DNA from: SSC4 sp964642445
GTDB taxonomy: Bacteria; Chloroflexota; Anaerolineae; SSC4; Amarolineaceae
NCBI GenBank assembly: GCA_964642445.1
Contig: CAZXQZ010000046.1
Span: 1 to 23,615, forward strand
Length of the DNA: 23,615 bases
Direction of reading: 5' to 3'
The translations under genes and the position numbers were made by a program. Each line of letters starts with the position of its first letter. The first letter of the stretch is position 1. This document shows, piece by piece, positions 1 to 5,838 of this stretch. Under the pieces are notes generated by a model. The model had not been told where the DNA came from, ran no database searches, and worked only from the letters and a program-made list of their open reading frames with translations.

Positions 1-79
1 CGTACTCCTACTCGTACTCGTACTCGTACTCCTACTCGTACTCGTACTCGTACTCCTACTCCACCCGTACTCGTACCAC
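1..79. repeat. GTACTC/CTACTC hexamer tandem array (left edge)
   Basis: Bases 2-61 are ten consecutive hexamers of GTACTC or the one-base variant CTACTC, then CACCC and two more partial copies up to about base 77. The variant recurs at every fourth hexamer (after one, then three, then three GTACTC copies), giving a 24-bp higher-order period. The array is cut by the window edge. It is the same hexamer, in the same orientation, as the inverted blocks at the right end of the window. No hexamer frame contains a stop codon, so apparent ORFs across it are meaningless. Confidence 0.95.
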
Positions 80-82
80 CGG

Positions 83-107
83 GTCATTTCGTTTTAACAT
101 AAATGAC
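83..107. other. Inverted repeat downstream of the FdrA-like gene
   Basis: GTCATTT (83-89) and AAATGAC (101-107) form a perfect 7-bp stem with an 11-base loop, 16 bases beyond the stop codon of the minus-strand FdrA-like gene. It is AT-rich and has no U-tract after it in the minus direction, so it would be only a weak terminator. It may simply mark the end of that operon before the hexamer array. Confidence 0.3.
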
Positions 108-122
108 GGTGCACCATCCTGG

Positions 123-1682
123 TCACGTACCCGATTCGCGCACAACCAGGCCGGCTAACGTGGCCGCGGCCGCGTTGCTGGGCATCACCCAAACACCGGC
201 CGCGCGCAGTTTCGCCTCCTGGCTGGTCAGGTTCTGCGGATCGCCCTCTGTACCGCAGACCGACGCAATGAAGGTCACGTGGCGACCCGCTGCGGCCCGT
301 GCCTCGTCAATGGCCGGCAGCAGTGCGCCAGCCGGATCGGGGTGTGCACCATGACCCAAGACGACGTCGAACAGGATGACGGCGACCGAGGGATCAGCGG
401 CCTCTTGCACGATGCGCCGGTTGCGCAGCGTGGGATCCAGCATCGGGTGCAGGCGCCCCTGGGTGAATTCGTCTTCGCCCAGGTCGACGCAGGTGTGTTC
501 CAGGCTGACCAGGGCGTTTGCCAGGCGCTGTGCGGCCGGAAATGGCGCATTCGAATGCACGGTACCGACGAGCGGTGCCAGCAGCATCTGTGCCTCGTAA
601 CAGAACGTGCCGCCGCTGAACAGCCCCCGCAGCCAGCGGCCGGTGCTGCGGGCACGTTCGTCCGTGGCCATGGTCGTCAGACCCTGCACGGCGCGATGGT
701 AGCGGCCCTTGGCCCGGCTGGCCGGCTCGCCCGCCGCCAGTGCTGCGGCGACCTGTGCAGCTTCCTCCAGGGTGGTGACGGCGGTGCCCCCTTCGGCTTC
801 GATCAGGCTGGCATCACCCCCCAGCATGCACACCACCACCGGCTTTGCGCTGCGGTTGATGCTGTGCAAGATGTGGGTAGCGACCTCCGGATCGGGCGGT
901 TTAGAGATCAGCACGATGATCGACGTCGCCGGGTCTTCTTGCAGGGCATGCAGGCCTTGCTGCATAGTCAGGCCCCCAACTTCGCGCTTCAGGTCACGGC
1001 CGCCGGTGCCGATGGCCTGCGACACGCCGGTGCCCAGGCGAGCCAGGGCACTGGAAACGCCCTGGATGCCGGTGCCCGCCGCGCCCACGATACCAACCGG
1101 ACCGCGCGGCACGGCGTTGGCAAACCCCAGGCCCACACCGTTGATGATGGCGGTGCCGGCGTCCGGTCCCATGCACAACAAACCTTGCCCGGCTGCCAGG
1201 CGTTTGAGATCGATTTCATCGGCCAGGGGCACATTATCACTGAAGAGCAGCACGTGCCGCCCGTTGGCCAGGGCCGTGCGTGCCTCGGCGGCGGCGAAGG
1301 GACCGGCGACGGAAATTACCACCAGGTTGGCTGCCGGGTGATCCTGCAATGCGGCGCCCAGGCTGCGCGGGCGGCGCGTGCTCCCGCTGCCCGCCGACTG
1401 ACGCTGGCGGCTGGCCACGAGCAGCTCACGCGCCCGGGCCAGGGCTTGCTGGGCGCCGTCGGCGTCGCGCGTACGCACGGCGATGACCAGATCGTCGGCG
1501 CTGGCCTTCATGGCGTCCTCGGTTAGCAGATTGGCGGCGTGCAGGATGTCTTTATTGGCCGGCGTGGCCATGACGACGGCGGCATCCTCGACGAAAGGCA
1601 GCTCCAGCAGTGCCTTCGCGACCAGCATCAGGGTCACTGAATCGTAATAGTCTGACGGATTGACCTGCGTTGTTGTCGGCAT
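123..1682 (-). CDS. fdrA: FdrA-like protein (AllF-type, succinyl-CoA synthetase-like fold)
   Basis: This 519-residue protein resembles E. coli FdrA along most of its length. Recognisable stretches include YYDSVTLML near the N-terminus, VMATPANKDIL, LISVAGPFA, LLFSDNVPL, MGPDAGTA, GAAGTGIQ, GGRDLKREVGG and HPMLDPTLRN. The family has the CoA-binding and ligase-type fold of succinyl-CoA synthetase alpha/beta chains. From family knowledge, E. coli FdrA (AllF) works with AllG (DUF1116) and AllH (DUF2877) as oxamate carbamoyltransferase in anaerobic allantoin breakdown. Here the usual MGPDCGT is MGPDAGT, and the protein stops about 40-50 residues before the E. coli C-terminus. The ATG start is set by a near-perfect Shine-Dalgarno (GGAGGTGAT, 1685-1693). 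It is the last gene of a three-gene minus-strand cluster. No DUF1116 gene follows within the window, so the full enzyme is not shown. Confidence 0.88.
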   Translation of the reverse strand: MPTTTQVNPSDYYDSVTLMLVAKALLELPFVEDAAVVMATPANKDILHAANLLTEDAMKASADDLVIAVRTRDADGAQQALARARELLVASRQRQSAGSGSTRRPRSLGAALQDHPAANLVVISVAGPFAAAEARTALANGRHVLLFSDNVPLADEIDLKRLAAGQGLLCMGPDAGTAIINGVGLGFANAVPRGPVGIVGAAGTGIQGVSSALARLGTGVSQAIGTGGRDLKREVGGLTMQQGLHALQEDPATSIIVLISKPPDPEVATHILHSINRSAKPVVVCMLGGDASLIEAEGGTAVTTLEEAAQVAAALAAGEPASRAKGRYHRAVQGLTTMATDERARSTGRWLRGLFSGGTFCYEAQMLLAPLVGTVHSNAPFPAAQRLANALVSLEHTCVDLGEDEFTQGRLHPMLDPTLRNRRIVQEAADPSVAVILFDVVLGHGAHPDPAGALLPAIDEARAAAGRHVTFIASVCGTEGDPQNLTSQEAKLRAAGVWVMPSNAAAATLAGLVVRESGT

Positions 1683-1709
1683 CGATCACCTCCCTGGGCA
1701 GCGGCTGGA

Positions 1710-1934
1710 TCAAGCAGTCCCGCCGCGCTGCCGGCGCACCCAACGGTTAGCGATGATCACAAAGACGAAGCCCGTAGCCAGGCCAAGGATCATTTGCAGG
1801 TTGACATCGGCACCTGCCAGCCAGGCCACAGTACTGCCTACTCCCATGCCAATCAAGTAGACCAGGAACCAGAACAACAGGCTGTAGAGGGTACGCGCCG
1901 GTGATGGGCGTGGGGGTTTTGGTGTGTTACTCAC
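1710..1934 (-). CDS. Small two-helix membrane protein between DUF2877 and FdrA genes
   Basis: I do not recognise this family. The start is a GTG at 1934 whose GTGA overlaps the TGA stop of the DUF2877 gene by four bases, with an AGGAG ribosome site just upstream; a longer in-frame reading with an ATG inside the DUF2877 gene is less likely. The product is 74 residues: a short Pro-rich N-terminus (SNTPKPPRP), two predicted membrane helices (about residues 16-40 and 47-65) and a basic C-terminal tail (RWVRRQRGG), suggesting both ends are cytoplasmic. It ends 27 bases before the FdrA-like gene. Translational coupling implies a role with DUF2877/FdrA, possibly anchoring or transport, but nothing in the sequence gives a function. 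Confidence 0.7.
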   Translation of the reverse strand: MSNTPKPPRPSPARTLYSLLFWFLVYLIGMGVGSTVAWLAGADVNLQMILGLATGFVFVIIANRWVRRQRGGTA

Positions 1935-2848
1935 GACAATAACTCCTGTAGGAAGCCAGCCAGCATGGCATAACCGGACGTGGCGCCGTGCTGCATGATG
2001 CGTGCCGCCGTATGTTCGATGTCCGCCGCGGTGCCACCGGCCAGGGCGTGCAGCAGCTGCAGCCATGGCTTATCGACCCAGCCGGCGGCCGCGGCTTTGA
2101 GCCAGGCCTGACTGAGACGGGTTGTACGGTCCGCCGCGGTCTCGACGAGAAACGCTGTAATCATATCGCCAGCGGGTTGACCTGGCAAATTGACGGCGGG
2201 CCGCGTGCTGTGGGATGACAGATGACGGCGCAGCAGCCAGCCGGCCAGCCAGTCGTCACCCACGGGCGTCAGGCCGGGACCGAGGCCGAGCAGGCCGGCC
2301 AGGCCGCGCCGCACCTCAGCCGTTGAGCCGCTCGTGACGCGGGCCGTCTGTTGACGCAGCGCCGCCCGGGTGGCGTCATTGATCCATACGCCGGCGTACG
2401 GCGGCTGCTGTCGCAACCAGGCCCGCAACTGGCCCAGGCTGGGGACGAGCTGCCGCGACGCGCCGAGACGCGGCCAGTCTGGCTGTGGGTTCCAGCGCGC
2501 GGTTGGCTGCCAGTGGATGGCAAAACGACCCACTCGCAAACCGTTCTCCATCAGGTGCCGGTTGCCGCTGTCGTCGAGCAGGGCCGTGGACATTTCCCAC
2601 CCAGGCACGACCACGTTGAATGGTCCAGGCCCGATCGCGTCACTGACCACTGCCACCAGGTCACCAGCCGCCGTCAGCAAATTCGTGACCTGGGCGTGGC
2701 GGCTGAGCAGAAACAGGCCGACAGGCTCCGATTGGGCCAGCTGCGCCACCGGTTCGCCGACGGAGCTGGCGTGTAGTCGCACGGGAGGGTGGCCAGGGCA
2801 GGCAGTGGGATGGGTTGAGGTGTCGTTCACTGGTTCAAAACAAATCAT
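1931..2848 (-). CDS. DUF2877 domain protein (AllH/YlbF-like)
   Basis: A 305-residue protein carrying the diagnostic DUF2877 signature LGLGPGLTPVGDDWLAG around residue 190. From family knowledge, the E. coli member (YlbF/AllH) is a subunit of oxamate carbamoyltransferase with FdrA and YlbE. No signal peptide or membrane segment is visible, so it should be cytoplasmic. The ATG at 2848 is the only sensible start upstream of the conserved region, but no strong ribosome site is seen. It is the first gene of the cluster and overlaps the following small membrane-protein gene by four bases. It is divergent from tRNA-Ser(CGA); I did not find a convincing minus-strand promoter in the 70-bp gap. The missing third subunit leaves its reaction here uncertain. 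Confidence 0.85.
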   Translation of the reverse strand: MICFEPVNDTSTHPTACPGHPPVRLHASSVGEPVAQLAQSEPVGLFLLSRHAQVTNLLTAAGDLVAVVSDAIGPGPFNVVVPGWEMSTALLDDSGNRHLMENGLRVGRFAIHWQPTARWNPQPDWPRLGASRQLVPSLGQLRAWLRQQPPYAGVWINDATRAALRQQTARVTSGSTAEVRRGLAGLLGLGPGLTPVGDDWLAGWLLRRHLSSHSTRPAVNLPGQPAGDMITAFLVETAADRTTRLSQAWLKAAAAGWVDKPWLQLLHALAGGTAADIEHTAARIMQHGATSGYAMLAGFLQELLS

Positions 2849-2871
2849 GATCTCGGTTGGTCAAGCTTATT

Positions 2872-2899
2872 TTGCAGCCGGGGAGCCTTGTGCTATAAT
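2872..2899 (+). promoter_or_regulatory. Promoter of tRNA-Ser(CGA)
   Basis: TTGCAG (2872-2877), a 16-base spacer and a perfect TATAAT (2894-2899) lie 19 bases ahead of the mature tRNA 5' end. This is a strong housekeeping-sigma type promoter. Confidence 0.8.
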
Positions 2900-2918
2900 C
2901 TCGACACGTTCCAGTTGG

Positions 2919-3008
<90 letters not shown>

Positions 3009-3021
3009 TCGCACGGCGTAC

Positions 3022-3121
3022 CCGTGCCGGCACAGGTAACAGGTTCGGTCAGATACGCTGCTAACAGCGTTCCGGCACCGAACGCGCAGCCTGTTGCGGC
3101 ACGGAGGCGCCGTTTTGTTTT
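3022..3121 (+). other. Long nested inverted repeat followed by a U-tract
   Basis: Four nested arms can form one rod: CCGTGCCG (3022-3029) with CGGCACGG (3097-3104); AACAGG (3038-3043) with CCTGTT (3090-3095); TTCGGT (3044-3049) with ACCGAA (3077-3082); and ACGCTG (3055-3060) with CAGCGT (3065-3070) closing a CTAA loop. TTTTGTTTT follows at 3113-3121. It starts 16 bases after tRNA-Ser(CGA), so it may be that transcript's 3' end, or a separate structured RNA or mobile palindromic element. No coding potential is evident. Confidence 0.55.
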
Positions 3122-3191
3122 CCTGGCAGCCGACTCTGCGCATTGTGCCTGAGTGCTGGCCGCCGGGCCATGACCCAGGTCATACGCGTAC

Positions 3192-3234
3192 CACACAAAC
3201 CGCACAGGTCTATGAGACCTGGGCGGTTTGTGTG
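3192..3234. terminator. Large stem-loop between tRNA-Ser(CGA) and the first SH3b gene
   Basis: CACACAAACCGC (3192-3203) pairs with GCGGTTTGTGTG (3223-3234), and the inner CAGGTCT/AGACCTG arms close an ATG loop, giving about 19 bp with one small internal mismatch. On the plus strand it is followed by a moderately U-rich tail (TTCGGATTCTTT). It lies 23 bases beyond the stop of the minus-strand gene at 3258, so it probably separates converging transcripts. Confidence 0.65.
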
Positions 3235-3257
3235 TTCGGATTCTTTGGATCAGGTTG

Positions 3258-4160
3258 TCAACGGGATGGCGCGACAGACTTGGTGACCGCTGCTGTCGGC
3301 ACCACCGGCAGTGAGCGTACGGGTACACTGAGATTGACGTGCCGGACCATCACCCACCCCGGCCAGCCGCCCAGGCAGCAGGTCTGAACCCAATCAGCTG
3401 TGGCATCGCGACCGGTGACGGCCAGCCGGTCGCCGGCATAGGCTACCTGGATCACAGACGCGTTGGCCGCCGTCTGCTCACGCAGGTTCAGGGCCGGTAC
3501 GGCCACGATAAGAAACGGCGTCGGCAGAGGCGTTGGGGCGGGTGTGCAGATGATACCGGCACTGACAGGGCTCTGCAGGCTGCCTGTCACCGCTGCGCGG
3601 GGCGGCGGTTGGGTGCGGGTGGCAGTGGCGGTTGGTGCACGTGTCGGTGTCCGGGTGGGCGTAACGACCGGCGATGGCGATTGGGTTACGGTGGCGGTGG
3701 ATGTTGGCGTGGCCGTGAACATGGGCGATGCGTCCAGTGTCAGGCGAGGCTGGTCATCCGCCGCCGCCGCCGGTGCAGTCAGGAACAGCCGGCCGACGAA
3801 GGCAGCATCCGTGGCCCACAGGATCAGCACCATGGTGGCCAGCATGCCACACACGCCCAATGCAAAAAAAAGAAGCGCCGACAGCGCTCGCTGTTTCCGG
3901 GTCACCTGTGCGCCGGTGACCTCAGCCAGGGCCGCGGCACTGGGTGCGTGACGGCTGGCAGCTTCCTGGTAGAATGGACAGCTACCATGGGCATCACTCA
4001 GGCAGTAATGTCCCTGGTGATCGAGCGCTATCGAGACGACAGTTTTTTCGGCGTAACAGAGGTTGTCCAACACGGGAAAACCATAGTGAATCGCTGAATC
4101 GTGCTGGATACCCAGGTACGGACAAGCCGCATGGGACGTCGTGATTGGCCCCCGTGACAT
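3258..4160 (-). CDS. Membrane-anchored SH3b protein with N-terminal four-Cys domain (copy A)
   Basis: A 300-residue protein that starts at the ATG at 4160, behind the ribosome site AAGGAAG. Residues 13-65 form a compact domain with cysteines at 13, 35, 53 and 61 and the motifs CPYLG, NLCYA and YCLS. Residues about 92-116 are a single membrane helix. Residues about 140-215 are a low-complexity Thr/Pro stalk. The C-terminus is an SH3b-like domain (VPALNLREQ, then WVQTCCLGGWPGW). The predicted topology is four-Cys domain inside and SH3b outside, where SH3b domains usually bind the cell wall or glycans. The neighbouring gene is a paralogue of exactly the same length. The Cys pattern suggests a zinc-binding module, but that is inference; I know this arrangement only as a recurring Chloroflexota architecture without a function. 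Confidence 0.85.
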   Translation of the reverse strand: MSRGPITTSHAACPYLGIQHDSAIHYGFPVLDNLCYAEKTVVSIALDHQGHYCLSDAHGSCPFYQEAASRHAPSAAALAEVTGAQVTRKQRALSALLFFALGVCGMLATMVLILWATDAAFVGRLFLTAPAAAADDQPRLTLDASPMFTATPTSTATVTQSPSPVVTPTRTPTRAPTATATRTQPPPRAAVTGSLQSPVSAGIICTPAPTPLPTPFLIVAVPALNLREQTAANASVIQVAYAGDRLAVTGRDATADWVQTCCLGGWPGWVMVRHVNLSVPVRSLPVVPTAAVTKSVAPSR

Positions 4161-4315
4161 AATGCTTCCTTGGCTGCCGAAGGAACCGTGACCCTGTCGG
4201 CAGGGCCCGGCATTGAAGCGCAGGCATCGTCGTGTCAACTATGTAGACGGCAATCGGCGTGAGAAGTGACGCAGCGGGCAAAAACAGCCAGGCCAGGATG
4301 AGCCTGTGCGTGGCG

Positions 4316-5218
4316 TCAGGGAGCCACGGTGACCGTGATGGTGACCGTGGGGGTGATGGGCGGCACAACGGTGATGATTGGCAGATCATCGATGGGCACA
4401 CTCACCGTCACGAACTGCGTGGTGATCCAACCGGGAACGCCGGCCAGGCAGCAGCCCTGCAGCCAATCACCTGCCGCGTTGCGACCCTGGACGGGCCACG
4501 ACTGCCCGGCCGCCAGGACACCGAGAACATCGTAGGTCAAGCCCGGCCCTTCACGCACGTTGACGATGTCCGCGGTCACCAGGAATGGCCCGGTAATGAC
4601 CGCTGTGGGGGTAATCGTGCTCGTGGGCACTGCCACCGTGGTGGCGGTAGGTGCGGTTGTGGCGGTTGCGGTTGCGGTGGCCGTGGCCAGTGCCGTGGCG
4701 GTGGCTGTTGGGTCTGGTGGCTGGGTGGCGGTAGGTGCTGGTGTATCGCTTGCCGCCGGCTCGGCAGTAGGCACCACAGCTGCCACTGCCACTGTCGTTG
4801 CGGTTGCCGTCTCGGCGGGAGGGCTTGTCAGGGTGGCGGTAGGTGAGGCTGGCGCGGCCGTCGGGCGCAGCAGCACAAAAGCCAGCGCAGCGATGGTGAT
4901 CACACCCGCTGCACCCAGCAGGAGGGGACGCCAGGCCATGCCGCGCGCCGCGGGCGGTTCTTCCAGGGGTGCCGCCACGTCGCTGGGTTGGGTGGTCACA
5001 GCCGGCCCGGTGCCTTGCGCCTCTTGAAAGCGCACACATTCTTCGTAAGGGCCACCCAGGCAGTGGGTTTCCTGGAATTCCAGGTTGATCGACTGCCGGT
5101 GCCCACTGGCATAACAGACATTCTCGCGCGTGGCGTAGCCGCAGTGCACGGCCGCATCATGGGGCGTTCCCAGGTAGCGGCAGGCGGGCCGCACGATCGT
5201 AGACGGACCTGAGGTCAT
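4316..5218 (-). CDS. Membrane-anchored SH3b protein with N-terminal four-Cys domain (copy B)
   Basis: A paralogue of the gene at 3258-4160, also 300 residues. The four-Cys domain (residues 13-65) aligns without gaps, with Cys at 13, 35, 53 and 61 and motifs CRYLG, NVCYA and HCLGG. A membrane helix spans about residues 98-119, followed by a stalk dominated by TAT/TATATAT runs and Pro. The SH3b domain contains IVNVREGPG and WLQGCCLAGVPGW, closer to canonical SH3b than copy A. The tail is Thr/Val-rich. The start at 5218 is downstream of AGAGGA at a rather long spacing. A convincing promoter lies at 5260-5288. Copy A is 155 bp downstream on the same strand, so the pair may be co-transcribed. The function is unknown; it is likely an envelope sensor or cell-wall-binding protein. 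Confidence 0.85.
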   Translation of the reverse strand: MTSGPSTIVRPACRYLGTPHDAAVHCGYATRENVCYASGHRQSINLEFQETHCLGGPYEECVRFQEAQGTGPAVTTQPSDVAAPLEEPPAARGMAWRPLLLGAAGVITIAALAFVLLRPTAAPASPTATLTSPPAETATATTVAVAAVVPTAEPAASDTPAPTATQPPDPTATATALATATATATATTAPTATTVAVPTSTITPTAVITGPFLVTADIVNVREGPGLTYDVLGVLAAGQSWPVQGRNAAGDWLQGCCLAGVPGWITTQFVTVSVPIDDLPIITVVPPITPTVTITVTVAP

Positions 5219-5259
5219 GTCTGGTAAATCTGTCCTCTCCGCAAGAATCAACTCCCGGC

Positions 5260-5288
5260 AGTATAACACGATCGATCATTCCGGGCAA
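5260..5288 (-). promoter_or_regulatory. Promoter of the SH3b gene copy B
   Basis: Read on the minus strand: TTGCCC (5288-5283), a 17-base spacer and TATACT (5265-5260), with a predicted start near 5253, about 35 bases before the ATG at 5218. Its -35 box is separated by one base from the -35 box of the plus-strand tRNA-Ser(GGA) promoter. Confidence 0.7.
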
Positions 5289-5289
5289 T

Positions 5290-5318
5290 TTGGCCAAACA
5301 CCAGCCGAATGTTATAAT
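5290..5318 (+). promoter_or_regulatory. Promoter of tRNA-Ser(GGA)
   Basis: TTGGCC (5290-5295), a 17-base spacer and a perfect TATAAT (5313-5318) lie 12 bases ahead of the tRNA 5' end. It is divergent from the SH3b promoter at 5260-5288. Confidence 0.8.
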
Positions 5319-5330
5319 CCCTCTCGCTGC

Positions 5331-5423
<93 letters not shown>

Positions 5424-5442
5424 ATTTCATACCGGGTCATTC

Positions 5443-5480
5443 ACAGGTCACGCCCCCTGGTGTGACCTGTCTGTTTCTTT
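5443..5480 (+). terminator. Terminator of tRNA-Ser(GGA)
   Basis: ACAGGTCAC (5443-5451) and GTGACCTGT (5462-5470) form a perfect 9-bp stem with a 10-base loop, followed by the T-rich tail CTGTTTCTTT (5471-5480). The last bases of the tail are also the first bases of the -35 box of the SRP RNA promoter. Confidence 0.8.
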
Positions 5481-5507
5481 GACAAAGCCCCTCACATCAG
5501 GTATCAT
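5479..5507 (+). promoter_or_regulatory. Promoter of SRP RNA
   Basis: A consensus TTGACA (5479-5484), a 17-base spacer and TATCAT (5502-5507) predict a start near 5514, which coincides with the 5' end of the SRP RNA structure. Confidence 0.85.
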
Positions 5508-5514
5508 CCACTCC

Positions 5515-5782
5515 GGTCGTGCTAGACGGGGCGCTAGCGGTGCCCTGTACCCGAAATCCGCTACATGCGGGGTTGAACTCCCTTCCGAGGGCTCGTCTAT
5601 CCGGAGACTGTGGGGCGGAGCGGCGTTGATGGTTGGGTCCTGTGCGGCGGGGGCCTATGAACCGTGTCAGGACCGAGAGGTAGCAGCACTAAGTGGTAAC
5701 CTCCGGGTGCCACGGGGTCGCCTGGCCTGAGCTAGCTGGTACCAGCAAGCCCGGACAGCAGCTCGAAGAAGGGTGCACGGCC
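5515..5782 (+). ncRNA. ffs: Signal recognition particle RNA, large bacterial type
   Basis: About 268 nt, matching the layout of the Bacillus scRNA, with an Alu domain, rather than the short 4.5S RNA. The 5' end GGTCGTGC (5515-5522) pairs with GCACGGCC (5775-5782). The Alu-domain region has GTGCTAGACGGGG, then GCGGTGCCCTGTACCCG. The S domain contains GTGTCAGGACC, a GAGA tetraloop (5675-5678), GGTAGCAGC and TAAGTGG, and ends with GGGTGCCACGGGGT and a GAGCTA segment before GAAGGGTGCACGG. The RNA scaffolds Ffh for co-translational targeting of membrane proteins. The loop is GAGA rather than the commoner GGAA, still within the accepted GNRR class. Ends are predicted from pairing and promoter position and may be off by a few bases. 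Confidence 0.95.
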
Positions 5783-5793
5783 AGTCATTATCC

Positions 5794-5838
5794 AGCGAGC
5801 CAGCCTGTGATGCGTCATGGGCTGGCTCGCTCGTTTCA
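5794..5838 (+). terminator. Terminator after SRP RNA, shared with the converging glycosyltransferase gene
   Basis: AGCGAGCCAGCC (5794-5805) and GGCTGGCTCGCT (5820-5831) form a perfect 12-bp GC-rich stem with a 14-base loop. The plus-strand tail CGTTTCATT is only moderately U-rich. The stop codon of the minus-strand glycosyltransferase (5836) lies right beside it, so it likely ends both transcripts. Confidence 0.75.

Noticed and set aside
279..1526. Long plus-strand open frame (415 codons) opposite the FdrA-like gene
   Set aside because: It is a GC-rich antisense shadow; the minus-strand frame has clear family similarity and a strong ribosome site.
4161..4238. N-terminal extension of the SH3b protein copy A
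   Set aside because: The shorter start gives the same length and the same Cys positions as copy B and has a ribosome site.
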